Shown here: piece after piece, positions 10,930-23,341 of the stretch
Position numbering within the stretch: position 1 is the first letter of the stretch
How the letters are laid out: each line of letters starts with the position of its first letter
Assembly: GCF_019649055.1 (NCBI RefSeq)
Contig: NW_026570277.1
Coordinates: 885,341 to 949,340, forward strand
From: Paramacrobiotus metropolitanus
Lineage: Eukaryota > Tardigrada > Eutardigrada > Parachela > Macrobiotidae
Length of the DNA stretch: 64,000 nucleotides
Direction of reading: 5' to 3'
The notes under the pieces: model-generated
The model's input: the letters and a program-made list of their open reading frames with translations, nothing else
Told to the model about the DNA's origin: nothing
The model's database searches: none
Translations under genes and position numbers: made by a program

Positions 10930-11817
10930 CTAATTCAACATAATGACGTCGTCAGCGTCTTCGTCCTGGTGACTGCTGGCGTCCATGTCCGATTCGGATG
11001 CCGAATCTCGGATGGCGTCGTCATCGTCTTCGTCCATGTCCGATTCGGATGCCGAATCTGGGATCACGTCCACGTCGTCATCATCCGACAACAACCAAGT
11101 GCGGTCTACAAAGGTCCCGAATACTTATACGAAGCTTAAAAAAGTAACGTAATAAGGAGCAGTTACCTGAATCGGCCATCGACGCATCGTCATCCTCTTC
11201 ATCCCCGTCGCCTTTGTCCGACCCTGATTCGAAATACATAAAATTTTCTGAGTAAAACATTTTTACTGAACTTACCGAAAACCAAGGAACTGGAATAACA
11301 AGAAAATTTTCTCACCTTCCATTTCTTCATCGCTGTCGCAGTCGGTCTCTCCACCGTCTTCATCCCAGTGCATAACCTGCGGCACGGCATCGATGAGCTG
11401 GCGGTAGTGGGTGCGGTTCACGCTGTTGTAGCCAAGGTCCACCGCGTAAAGGGCCGGCAAGTCTTTCAAAGGCTTCAGAATGTCGTGGCTGGTGATCCCG
11501 TTGTTCGCCAAAGTGAGCCGCTTCAGGTTCGGTGTCGCGGTTGCCAGCAACTCGAAATTGGGTGTGTCCGGGTTGTATCCCAGCTGGTTGTCGTTGAGCT
11601 GCAGTTGGGTCAGGTGGGGCAGCGGTGGCAGTCCAAGGACCGACTTCACTCCACAAAAATTGGCCGACAGGCAACGCAGATTCGTAAAGCGCAAGAGCGG
11701 CACGTCGAGGAAATCGCTAAAAGGAAATTCATCGAGGATGATGGTCTTGGCGTCGTCGGGCTGGTCAGCCAAGTACGCGAACATGTTAATCGTAGTATAG
11801 ATAGGAGAGCGAAACAT
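10930..11817 (-). CDS. ANP32-like acidic leucine-rich nuclear phosphoprotein, three exons
   Basis: Exons 11817-11316, 11223-11167 and 11105-10930 join in phase with GTGAGA, GTAACT donors and CAG, TAG acceptors, giving 244 residues and a TAG stop at 10930. Exon 1 holds leucine-rich repeats (LRCLSANFCGVKSV, LTQLQLNDNQLG, LKRLTLANNGI, LYAVDLGYNSV) closed by an LRR cap (YRQLIDAVPQVMHWD). Exons 2 and 3 encode an Asp/Glu/Ser tail in which a DSASESDMD unit occurs twice. This matches ANP32/LANP proteins, which bind histones and inhibit PP2A or acetyltransferases in the nucleus. The protein is about the usual length (240-270). A second in-frame Met lies 11 codons in. It is intact and is the only ordinary single-copy gene in the window. 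Confidence 0.8.
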
Positions 11818-12240
11818 TGTGCAGATGAGGAATAGTATACGGTAACCAAAAGTACAATACTACACACACTCAACAAGTGCACAATACTGTGTAAGTATAC
11901 AACAATAATTAAAAATTATCATGAATACCAGTACAGTGTACATTGCGTTATATACGTAGAATTTCCTGTGCAAAGTAGCTCAGTTCGGAAGACAAAGACA
12001 ATTTCCACGATTTGCATACGAGCCGTTGCATAGGAGGCTCGTATGCAATAATCGGATAGTAAGTAACTGTATGCAAGCGGTGGTTGACGGCCATGTGTGC
12101 TAACTGCCACCCGCAAGCTGCTACGCCACCTGCACACCGTATCCCACCATACGCAGGACTGTAGCCATAGACATTTTCCCAATTATATGGGCTACAGTCC
12201 TTACTAGAATGGGCGTTTCCTATTAGGGACGGGACCTACG
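11818..12240. other. Intergenic, two short inverted repeats
   Basis: No gene seen. A 13-bp perfect hairpin (TTGCATACGAGCC at 12012-12024 with its complement at 12036-12048) and a 12-bp one (12155-12166 with 12190-12201) lie just before the first F-box family fragment. Confidence 0.6.
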
Positions 12241-13495
12241 TGCTGCTGAGCATGCTATGGAGTCTTCTTCTGCTTGACCTTCGGAAACGGCACATTCTCA
12301 TCACCCAGAGGCAAGCGTACGTTCCTAACGCAAAGGAGGACGAATTTCCGATGAACTGTGGCTATCTCGCATACCGCTTTATAACCACACTCCATAACAC
12401 TGTCACTGCGGAAGTTCGGTCCTTGGCGCTCCTGCACGACCAGGAACACCATGACGTGAGGCGCGAGATGGATACCAATTTATCGACTATGCGTCATCTT
12501 CTGCAATCGAAAGGCCTCCGCCTACCTCTGATTATAATAAAAAACAGCTGTGCTTCCGTTAAGCTGCCATTTTTCTTGTACTGGGACATCTATTCCAATA
12601 AGTGCAATGGGTCGTTTGAATGTAGCGCTTCGAAAGAACTGCTGAGAGTGTGCGATCTACTCGTCCTGATCAACTACCCTGCGTGGAACGTTTTCGCCGA
12701 AGTAGCGCGGAGAATACGGCTGGCGCTACCGGCAGCCGAGAAAGTCTTTCTGTACGAAGATAAAGCTCTGTACAACGATAACTTTGTCAGGTGTAATTTG
12801 GATAATATGACGAATGCGAATATTCCTTGTTTGTGCATCCGTTCTACGGCACGCCGGTTGATCAGTGGCGCAATTTGTTAGCCGCGACCAACGCCAACTG
12901 CACGCATGTCGCCGGGCGGATCTATGGGAAGGTAGCTGCGCTTCATCGACGCTGGGTGCAGACATTGGCATATCCCCATGAATGGACTGGCATCCGCACC
13001 TTTTTTCGACTGTGAGTCACTGAGTATCATAGTTATCTTGTTATTTTATATCATAAATGTAATACTTTTTATGTTAAACGCTGTATTGAGGTATTCTCCT
13101 GTGTATACCAGGTCGACAACCCGAAGTCTGTGTTGCGGTGAATATTAATGGGAAATAGCCCTTCGGTGTTTTGGTCTACGATATTAGGCTAATTCCCGGT
13201 TTGCCGCTCTTTTGTCTGACTATTCTAAAATATGTATGCTCTTTGATCAAGAAATGCTCTTTGATCAAGAAAGTATTGATTAATGGAGTGGATTTAATTA
13301 GGAAATCAGCGGGGAGAACATTGTCAGCAACTCCCGTATGTCGAACACACAGTAAACGTTGATTTAACCAGGTTTGAGGGCTTCCGGGACACGGATAACT
13401 CACAACACTGGGACACGATGGACCTTCGCCAATTGAACATCTCCGATTTGATCCATGTGACCTTGATAGCACTGGATGCATGTTATGCCAGCTGA
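12241..13495 (+). pseudogene. Tudor-like/F-box family copy A: exons 3 and 4 only
   Basis: Exon 3 (to 13011) carries the family C-terminal region: an MLWSLLLL start where the F-box helix continues, the ITTLHNTVTAE block, GLRLPLIIIKN, LLVLINYPAW, and RWVQTLAYPHEWTGIRTF. Exon 4 (13372-13495) encodes the FEGFRDTDN to ALDACYAS tail and a TGA. The donor (CT/GTGAGT) and acceptor are intact. There is a one-base frameshift near 12840 in the RSTxTPVDQW motif, the exon-3 acceptor is not recognisable, and no exon 1 or 2 precedes it, because the ANP32-like gene lies there on the other strand. Closest in type to copy C. Confidence 0.8.
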
Positions 13496-14491
13496 AGCTG
13501 CCTTTAGTTCGATGATTTTCGGGACGGTGGAAGTCTTGTACTTGTAGCACCGATTACTCTTAATGACGGTGTGGTTTTTCTGTTTTTGTCTCTTGCCGCG
13601 TCTGTTTTTCCTTATATCATGTCCTAAGAATACTTTAAAAGCCTTTTTTACCTTTCGGTATGCGCAGAAAGTGCATCCGGAGTGAAGATCCAAAACTCGG
13701 CCGAGCAATAACGCGGTAATTCATAGAAACATTGTTGTCTTAGCGTTTTTTTAATGCTTTTTCCAATAAAGCTTTTTCTAGTAGAGCTTGAACTTCCTTG
13801 TTGAGGTGCGTATGCCGCCTGGACGATCAAACTTTAACCTGCAATTGTAGCGAACTGGCACAGCATCTTATGGCCTGCCTAGTGGTGAACAGACGCACAC
13901 TGTTTTCTGAATTAGTTATTAGCGTATACGTTGCATTCCCGAAAATGTTTTTACATGCAGAGAAGCTTTCTATTTCCAGTAATGAGCTGAATAATTGCAT
14001 TTTATTTGCATTCCAGTTTCATATCAGCTTGCAACTGCCGTCCCGCTACATTTCTGATATTATTTCTAGACCATCTTCTTCAGATAATTATGGGCCATGG
14101 CCAAACTCCTCAACGGCAAAACAACAACTTGGCAGGCCGGCAAAAGGGCAGCCAGTCAGGGCGCAGGCAACGCTAAGCTGGTGTTGCATTGTTACGTTTG
14201 AAGCTTTAAGTTACCGAACGACCAAATGACCAAACCATGCAAAGGTTGCGCAAGAGGCCGAACGGATAAAGATCCGGCAGTATGCCACACATACTGCAAT
14301 AACGGCATACATATAACTTTCAATGTCTTTCATTGAGTAATCCTGTTGGTCCTAGGGTAGTGCACCAAATTTTGATTTGATTTATTCAATAGTATTGAAC
14401 AACACATTTCGCTTATCGCTGTGTATTGCATTAATAAAACTATGCGAGTGTTTCTGCGGTTTAAGTTTACGTTTTCTGCAGCAATTCCACT
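13496..14491. other. Spacer between copies A and B, duplicated as 22379-23341
   Basis: No gene. Blocks such as the CGATGATTTTCGGG stretch after the stop, the ACTGGCACAG... region and the promoter-proximal GTGCACCAAATTTT recur in the same order between copies C and D, which shows that the duplicated block included intergenic DNA. Confidence 0.7.
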
Positions 14492-17301
14492 ATGAACGGA
14501 ACAAAACGGTACTTTCGTCAGCTGTACTCTACTGCACGCGAGGTGCACTACGGAAACACAGTGCTGGTGCAACGTGACAGCGGCCAATGGTGGCTGGGAT
14601 ACGTTCAGGATATTGACGGCGATCATTTCTCCATCGACTTCGATGCCAGCAGCGTCCCAGCGGAATGGATTCATTCTCGACACCTATGGCCGCATCACTG
14701 CATCCACAATTTCTCCGAAGTACCTACAGGCGCGACCCTGCAAGTGGCGGTGTCGGACAGCAACGGCGAGCCTATGGTGCTTCGGCCATGTACAATCGCG
14801 AACACCTTGTGTCATATGTTCTGCGTTGTGAACGTGAGTAACGGGACTAAAGACGGCGAGCGCGTACTGTCGGCCGGCTACCGCATTGTGCATCGAAGTC
14901 AGTTTGTCACACAAGTGCCGGTGTCCGGTGATGGGGGTAGTTTGTTTGGGGGAAGCACCGAGATTTGCTATAAAAAGCATGCATTCCGCTTCGAAAAACC
15001 CAGCTTGTGTCGCAATATAGATATCATACCCAAAATTCTGATTAACAGTTGTCAGTTAAGGCTGGGTCCTCGTGACCTGAAATGCGGTGAAAATTGTCGG
15101 TTCGAAAAGTGTGTGTGGCTTGGCACCACTTATTTCCACTGTCCTGATCACTTTCATCGTTACTATGAATTTAATTTCGGTTGTCGAGCGTTTGCACGAG
15201 CGGGATGTGACACGATCACTTTTATCTGCGCCGAAATCCACGGCGACCCGGAAGGTCGCAGTATGTTTTGGACGGAGGACTCCTTGAAAGAGGCTTGCGA
15301 GAAATATCTCAGCCAGCAGCCAGCGGTACAGTCAAAACTGTTCACCACTGTCGAGGCTCGTCGCGGACTCATTGGTACTTTCGAATATGGTCAGTTCGAG
15401 TTAAACTAAATCGCAGAAAATGTGCGCATGGAGAAAACGCTACCTTATACTGCTTCACCGAGAACTTTTCGTAGCTTGATTAACTTGAGAACATTACAAT
15501 ATATCTGGTGGTCGTTACAGATGAGGAGGAAACGTCCATAAATGATCTTCCGCCCGTAATTCTGACTTGTATCCTGCTTAATTTGGATGTGGACACCCAA
15601 ATACGAATACACCGGCAAGTTACTTCGGATCGGTTTAATATTCCTTGGTTTTCTTATCGCTTTACGACAATAACGGTCTCCAGTCAAATTCCCATCCATT
15701 TACACCACCGGACTAAAAACCTTTGACAGCCGCGCATGAAAATAGTCAGCTAGCCGATCGTAATGGTTGCTTCAGCAGTTTTGACTACGCTAAAACTCCC
15801 GTTTTTAACCCGATCAAAACTTTCGTGGGCGATAAAATGTAACGTAATTACATCCTCACACTAACCCGTAAGCAACATTTTATTTCAGATCTATCCTAGC
15901 CTTCTGTGAGCTTATGTTTTCTTGCTTGTGTGACTAACTTTAAGTTCGTTTGAGATTTATTTTTCGTCGAGGGGCGAGAGTCGAAAACAGTATATCTGCT
16001 CGTTTACAGAGTGTGCGCTCTGTGGAGGCTTGTATTGATTAACAGCCGCAAACGGCACATCGTTATTGCCCACCGCCCCACATACGCCAGTCGCCAGTGC
16101 AGCCGCGAGTATCCCGTTGACTTTTATTATGGCGCATACCATTTCATAACCACGCTCGATAACACCATCAACGAGCATGTTCGCTCGGTGGCCCTTCTTC
16201 AAGACCAGCGAGAAAACTCAGCCGAGATCGATCTGGACAGCAAAATGCGGACGGTGAATACCGTTTTGCAAGCCAAAGGCATCCGCTTACCGATTGTCAT
16301 TGTGAAAAACAATGATCCCAGGGGCCTGCCGTGGTCCTTGCTCATACACTTCGGTCGCAGCCAATACAGTGGGGCGTTCGAGTGCTGCGGGCCAAAAGAG
16401 TTGATGAGCGGATGTGAGAAGATGGTGGTGCTCAGATACCCTGCGTGGGAAGTCATCGCCGAAGCCGCAAAGGAAATATTACTCCGGGATGTCGGTTCGA
16501 CGCTGCCGGCAAGTGAAAAGGTCTTGCTTCAAACCGATATTCAGCTTAGCCTGGGCGCTGTTCCTTCTGTCCACTTCCGCTCTGCCGACACGCCCCTCGA
16601 TCATTGGCGTAGTTTACTGGCTGCGACCAACGCTACCTGCACGCATGTTCCCGAACAAATATTCGAAAAGGTTAAAGTTATGCATAGGCGCTGGGTGCAG
16701 ACGTTGGCCTATCCCAATGAATGGACAAACATCCGCACCTTTCTTCGGCTGTGAGTAAAATTGTTTTGTATTAGATATTTTGTACACCCGCAGTGTTGCA
16801 GAATAATGGAATGTCCCGAATAAGACCACTGGATGTAGATTTATTCATAGAAGGTGGTACCAGGGAGAATATGGTTGAAATATATAAGATAGGACTAGAG
16901 ACCAGATCCTGGTTGTCCAGCGAACACCCAGCCGCCGCCTTAACACACAAAAAATATTTTTGCAAACTCTTTAGCGGAAATTTTAATTATATGCAATTAA
17001 CTAATTGCCATTCTGCATAAATCTCATGCAGAGCGGTAAGTCTTAGCTTTAAGAATTGATTTGCGCAAGAGTTTATTTTTCCAGTTCGGGGCCGAACTAA
17101 CAGAATACCTATGAGTAACAATTTGTCTAAGATAACTCATAACTATGCATATACACAGCAATTGGTTATCCAACTAGGTTTGAGACTTTTCGCACTAATG
17201 ATAATCCGCAGCGTTGGGACACGATAGATCTCCGGCAGTTGGACATTTCTACTCTAAGCCATGTGACTGTGATGGCTTTGGATGGATGCTACAAAGACTA
17301 A
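14492..17301 (+). CDS. Tudor-like/F-box protein, copy B: the intact member (four exons, 618 aa)
   Basis: Exons 14492-15389, 15521-15614, 16010-16750 and 17178-17301 join in phase to 618 residues. Exon 1 (residues 1-299) starts with a compact beta-rich module, YGNTVLVQRDSGQWWLGYVQ followed by DIDGDHFSIDFDAS and WIHSRHLWPH, which looks like a Tudor/Agenet/SH3-like barrel, and ends with a second conserved block (FGCRAFARAGCDTITFICAE). Exon 2 and the start of exon 3 form an F-box (INDLPPVILTCILLNLDVD, then RVCALWRLVL). Exons 3-4 are a conserved region with no family name I know. F-box proteins bind Skp1 and bring substrates to Cullin-RING ubiquitin ligases. The intron-2 donor is GC (CCG/GCAAGT) and the intron-1 donor GTCAGT. 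Gene borders and reading frame are firm; the Tudor assignment is inferred. Confidence 0.87.
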
Positions 17302-18076
17302 AGCTGTGTTTAGTAAAATTTGTTTGAAGATGATCGCTTCTGTTTATCTGCAGCCCTGGAATTCGCTCTCGACTGCTGTGTATCTGGATGTAAAGAATTT
17401 TTTTCTATAATTTGTTGTTGCCGACTTTTTACGTTTTGTTGGTATCATTCACATATTGGCGTTTCTTTACGGTCTTTTTAATGTTAATTCGAATTAATGA
17501 TCCTCTGCTTTCTTCATTAAATAGAGAGGAGTTTCCCTTAATACCGTACAAATGTATAAGGATTTCGTAACGTTTGTTTGGTTGCAGCTGTGCGCAAAGT
17601 TAAGACGTCAGTGGAGATAATAATATTTCCCTGTTTTACAGAGGCAGTTATCAGAATTTTAACCATCAAGTAGTGTGCCAGCGCTTGCGATTACTGCAGC
17701 TGGGGCGGCTATTGCCAAATATATTACTAGTACTAATTATCAGAACCAGTACCGAGTCACCTTTACCACTTCTTACCATCAAACTGGAATACTTAGAAGT
17801 CGGCTAGCTCAAACACCGATTAGTGTTCATTGATTGTCCGTAGAATTTAATCCAGACTGTTGGTGCATCAAACTGTAAGTACGTTTATCGAGTTACTGAA
17901 CGCGCCGCTACACTTAAAGTAAAATCGTATGAGTCAGGCACTGTAGACAGAGAAATGGTCAGAGAAAATGTTTTCATTCCATAACGCCCTTTAATTTTGC
18001 GCGCTGTACTGTAGAATATCCAGAGTTAGTAATTAAATTAGGTAATTACTGTACATCATGTCAGTGCAAATACAAC
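17302..18076. other. No gene recognised
   Basis: Spacer after copy B. No family exon or other coding signal seen on either strand. Confidence 0.6.
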
Positions 18077-18080
18077 TTAC

Positions 18081-18580
18081 AAGCGCGGGAAAATCCGTTT
18101 TCCGGTCCACTGATACGGATAAACAACGTCTGTATTCACCGCACAAGGATCGCTGTAACCTTTGCGAAAAACTCGCAACAAAACTGGCGTTAACGGCACT
18201 ATCTGCGGAAGTTCGACACTATCTGCGATTGACTGCACGAACCGAAAGCGTAGAACTGGAATAATAACATCGCGGCTTCCTTCCCGCATACCACAGCGCA
18301 CAAACGCCGCAGACGATGGCAATGCCGATTCATTGTCCGGATACAAGTTCTCCGACGCAGATTTGATGATGGCTTCCGAAGCGTCGTAGTTGATCATCAC
18401 ACACTGCTGACAAACAGGCATTATCGCAGACATCGACGCCCACGCCAAAGGTCCAGTGCCAGAGCTGTGGTTAATTTCCAGCAAAGCATCAGCCAACTGA
18501 TCACGGCCGTTCTTCACTATAATTACATTCCCTTGCTTTTTAGTACTGTTTCGACATTCCACGGTCGTGGTAGGACGCAA
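18081..18580 (-). pseudogene. Divergent F-box family fragment: end of exon 3, minus strand
   Basis: The ORF aligns with the exon-3 region of copy I: NVIIVKNG, MPVCQQCVMINYDASEAI (copy I has VCQQFLLINYAATEAI), VIIPVLRFRF and the closing VVYPYQWTGKRIFPRL, with the family donor phase (CGC TT/GTAAGT at 18080). No exon 1, 2 or 4 was found around it, so it is a fragment or a copy too diverged to see. It shows that the array includes members in opposite orientation. Confidence 0.65.
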
Positions 18581-19609
18581 CCGTCAGTCATTTCGTAATG
18601 CTGTTTCCGGTGTTAAAACACAAGAATGCATAAGAAAGCTGCGGCCAAAAAAATCAACGTTGCTTTGAAATTTTTTTAAACGTAACATTTCCGGATTATG
18701 TATTTAGTAAATGAACAAGCTAAAGTTAACATACGGCACCTACTGAACGAGATTTTATCCTAACTGATCATTTCTGATGTTTCGTCGCTGTTCGACGGTT
18801 GGGCAAAGAAGGTCACCCTCTACTTCGGCAGTTCCCCAATTCAAATTACAAAGGTCACGCAGGATCTGTGGAAATCGGGTATTGTCAGGTGTATGCCGTG
18901 TATACCGTTGTCAGGTGTAGCAGAATTACCTGGAAAGCTAATCATTTTTTGGTATAGCTTCAATGAAATTTTGTTTCAAGTTTTTAGCGAGAGGAACCAT
19001 AACCATTCTATGGAAAACGAGTCGGAGCGAATTTTTATGCGGGTCGGCTATAATTTTGACGTTACTGCATTTCACATCACGGTCTCAACGGAAGAACTCC
19101 GAATGAGTTAGAAGCTGGACACATACGACAAACCTATAAAAGTTAAATAATTATTTGTTGACGACGAACATACATTAATTTTTTGTAAAATCTGTCCCAA
19201 CTTGGCTGAGCAAGGCTGTATCAAAATAAATCTTTTTCTGCTTTCATATAAAACAAAGCTGTACTTTGCCGTTGCTTTTAATTCGGCTAGATCTTTCGTA
19301 CACGGCACGTTTAGTCTGGCCACTGTTCCATGTAATGCCCAGACAGGAAAGACAGCAGACCACAAAATGCAATGTGTGCCTGCTGCCGAAGCTGAACTGA
19401 ACTGGATATACAGGTCATAGAGATACTGCAAGAGACCGAAACAAAGGTGACCCCTTTTGCCATTCACTTTGCAGTTTGCACAGAGCCTGTGCACGCTCGC
19501 AATACTAATTTTAGCTGAGTTCTACCAATTCCACATTTTTAAAGGCAGCACACTGAAAGGTGGTAACGAGCTTTTTCGGCCAGCAATCCATTCCAAATTC
19601 TTTGTCAAC
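18581..19609. other. No gene recognised
   Basis: Spacer upstream of copy C. A 128-codon minus ORF at 19108-19494 has no family features and is not counted. Confidence 0.55.
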
Positions 19610-22378
19610 ATGAACGGGACGCCGCGGTTCTATCGCCAGCTGTACTCCAGTGCGCGCGAAATAAACTACGGAAATACAGTGCTGGTTCAGCGTGACAACG
19701 GCCAATGGTGGTTGGGATACGTTCAGGATATTGACGACGACCAGTTCTTCGTTGATTTCGATGCCAGTAGCCGAATGGATTCATTCTCGACATCTCTGGC
19801 CGCACCGTTGTCCCTACAATTATTCCGATGCACATGTTGGCGTTACCCTACAAGCGGCGCTGCCGGACAGCCAGGGCGGTCCGATGATATTCCGATCGTG
19901 TACTATCTTGCGCAATCCATCTTATGCGTTCTTCGTTGTCAGTGAGAATAGTGGTGTATCGGACGGAGAACACAACAAACCGGTCAACTACCGCCTCGTG
20001 CATTGGAGACATCTGGCCGAACGAATGCCGGAACACGGTAATGGGGAGAGTTTTTTCATCAGGCAAACTGGGATCCTGTACCGGAAACATGTCATCCGTT
20101 TCGACAGAGCCAGCCTGTTTCGCACTTTGGATTTGATGCCCAGGTTTTTGGTAAACCTTTGCCGATTGACACTGGATCGACGGGCATCTGGGAACCAGCT
20201 GTGTGGTAAGCATTGTCGTTTCTGGAGGCATACGTGGCTTGACACCTTTGGATTCGAGTGCCATCAGCATCATCGTCAATATCAGTTTGATGTCGGCTGT
20301 CGAGTGTTTATGCAAGCGGGGCACTACACGGTCACGTTCGTCTGCGCGGAAGTCCACGGCGACCCGCAAGGTCGCAGTATGTTTTGGAATGCCAGTACCC
20401 TGAAAAACGTTTGTGGAATATATTTCAAGGAGCAGTCAGCGGAGCAAATAAAATTACCCAGGATTGTCGAGGCTGATCGCGGCATTCTTGGCGCCGTCCA
20501 GTATGGTAAGTTACAACGTGCTCAATGGAATTAAAGGACATTCATACAAAATTTTTTCTCTAGCTCTTGCGGGAAACAACGTGCTCTAAAAATTTTATAG
20601 TAACAAGCACCAAATGCCTTTAAGCAGTAGTAGACAGTAGTTGTCTGGATGCTTTCAGGTATAGAAGAGACGTCCCTTAATGATCTACCGCTCCCGGTCT
20701 TGTCGGGTATCTTGCTTCATCTGGATGTGCATACCCAAATACGGCTACACCGGTAAATGGCGGTAATGGGTCTGGTTAATCTGGGGAAAGTTTATAACTG
20801 TACTAATGTTGCGAAAGGTTAATACGGACAACGCCATTAACTGCAATGTTAAAAATGCATTTTTTCATAGCAGCACTACCTCAGTCACGCTGACTCACGC
20901 ATAGAATCGTGAGTTGTGACTGATGTTTTCAGGATGAAAGTATTCAGTTGTGCACTGGTGCTTCACATGTGCCGCTTTATTGATTCTAATAGAGCTCTAA
21001 CAGTTGCTCAAACCTGTACAGCTGCGCGTAAGGGAAACTGCTATGTGCAGGCTTTGAAGAGTTGTCAACTGATGAAACCATCTTTACACCAGCATCGAAT
21101 ACCACAACTTATTTCACACTTCTTGTTACTGAAATTCTGACTCTCGTTGTTCCCTTGCAGGGTGAACATGCTATGGAGGCTGGTTTTGCTTAGTGTTAGC
21201 AAACGGCACATTCTCATCACCCCTCGGCGAACGTACGCCACTAACCCATGGGAGTTCGAGTTTCCAGTGAATTTTGACTACCTGGCATACCATTTTATAA
21301 CAACACTCCATAACACTGTCACTGCGGAAATTCGCTCGTTGGTACTCCTGCACGACCAGGAACACCCTGACCAGACGGACGAGCTGGATACCAGCGTATC
21401 GACTTTACAGCGTCTTCTGCAAGCGAAAGGCCTCCATTTACCTCTAATTACGATCAAAAACACCTGTGCTTCCGTTAAGCAGCCGTTTTTCTTGTTATTG
21501 CCCAGGCATTCCAAGGAGCACAATCCCCCGTTTGATTATCATGCCTCGAAACAGCTGTTGAGTGTGTGCGATCAACTCGTCCTGATCAATTACCCTGCTT
21601 GGGACGTTATCACTCGAGTAGCTCGGGGAATATAGCTCGCGCTACCGGCAGCCGAGAAAGCCTTTCTGTACAAAGATAACCGCCTCTATTTTCCTTTGGA
21701 CGTTATGCCGAATGCGAGTATTCATTGTTTGCGCATCCGTTCTACTGACACCCCGGTCGATCATTTGAGCTGTTTGGTAACCGCGACCAACGCCAACTGT
21801 GCGCCTGTCGCCCGGCGGATCTATGAGAAAGTAGCTGCGGTACATCGACGCTGGGTGCAGACACTGGCATATCCCCATGGATGGACTGGCATCCGCAAAT
21901 TTTTTGGGCTGTAAGTATGAGTTTTTTTGTTACTTCATATCATAGCGTAATATTTTTTATGTTAAAGGCCGTTCTGCCGCAGTATTTACTCTTGTGTACA
22001 ATGTCGACAGCCGACGTCTATGTTGCCTTAAATATTACGGTGACATGCGAAATAGCTACTTCGAACTCTGGACTACGATATTAGGTTAAATCCCGGCCTG
22101 CCGCAATTTTTGCGTGACTGTTTTGAAATCACATATGCAGCCCTTTGAGTAAGAAAGTATTAGTTAAGGGAATGGATTCAGTTATGCTATTAGCGGGAAG
22201 AACACTGGTAGCAATTCGCATTTGTCGTACACGTAGTTAAGTTTATCTATGCAGGTTTGAGAGCTTCCGCGACACGGATAACCCACAGCAGTGGGACACG
22301 ACGGACCTTCGTCAGCTGGACATCCCCGCTTTGAGCCACGCGACCTTGATAGCACTGGATGCATGCTATGCGAACTAA
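19610..22378 (+). pseudogene. Tudor-like/F-box family copy C: frameshift in exon 1 and stop in exon 3
   Basis: Exons 19610-20505, 20659-20752 (94 nt), 21161-21910 and 22255-22378 keep all splice sites and phases. Exon 1 has lost about 7 nt near 19770 compared with copy B (the VPA of DASSVPAEWIHS), so the frame shifts right after the Tudor-like core. Exon 3 has an in-frame TAG at 21633-21635 where copy A reads CGG. The F-box exon reads LNDLPLPVLSGILLHLDVHT and is open. The remaining sequence is well preserved, so inactivation is recent. Exon 4 encodes FESFRDTDNPQQW to ALDACYAN. Confidence 0.85.
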
Positions 22379-23341
22379 AGCTGCCTTTAACAAAGTTTCG
22401 ATGATTTTCGGGGCAATCAAGTCTTACTTGTTGAACCGATTAGTTGTGCGTTCGAATGACATTGCGGTTTTTCTGTTGTTTCCTGTCGTGCTTGTTTTCG
22501 CTTGTATCGTGTTCAAAGTTACTTAAAAAAACGTAGAAACTGCTGCCGCGGGAAAGGTCCATAAACGCGGGCGAGTGCCGAGCAATAACGGGATAATAGA
22601 ATTTGTGCAGTTTATAGCGTTTTGTTAATGAACTTATCAATGCAGCTTGTCTAGTACAACTGGCACAGTTGAACTTCCTTGTCGATGTGCATAGTACATA
22701 CATCGCCTGATGATTATGTAACTGCCGCCAGCAAACGCGGCAAATGGCCAAAACATTATACTGCCTGTCTAGGTACGAACGGAAGCATAATGTTTCTTAC
22801 TTTGTAGTTTGTGTTAAACACTGTTTTCTCAAATTGTTTTTCTCCGTGCAGATAAGCTTTTTATTATTATTGTTGAGCTGATTGATTGCGTTTTATTTGC
22901 ACTCCTATTTCATGTTAACATACAATAGCCAGATTTCAGACATTTCTAGACTGTCTTCAATGGCCAAACTTCTTCATGGCATGGCAAAACAACAGACCCG
23001 GCTGAGCCTGGCAGACAAAAGGACAGCCAGACAGAGCACAGGCACGGAACCGTTCTGCATTGCGGCGTTCGAAGTTCTACACCGACTGACCAAATGAGCT
23101 AGCCATGCAGAGGTAACGCGAGAGGCCGAACCGGACAGATACCCGGTAGCACACCACGTAAACTGCAATAACTCCTTAATACAAGATATTACCTTATGGA
23201 ATCCTGTTGGAATAGTGCACCAAATTTTTAATTCATTCAGTTGAGTTTTTACGGCGCATTTTGCTTCTCGCTCTGCATTGCATCAATAAGATTATTCTAG
23301 CGTCTGCGGTTTAAATTTGCAATTTCACCGACATTTCCATT

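Noticed and set aside
11235-11310. 14-nt micro-exon in the ANP32-like gene
   Set aside because: Splice-like AG and GT ends flank it, but including it shifts the acidic tail out of frame, while skipping it keeps the tail open to the TAG.
19108-19494. 128-codon minus ORF upstream of copy C
   Set aside because: No homology to neighbours, no recognisable domain, AT-rich spacer context; chance is more likely.
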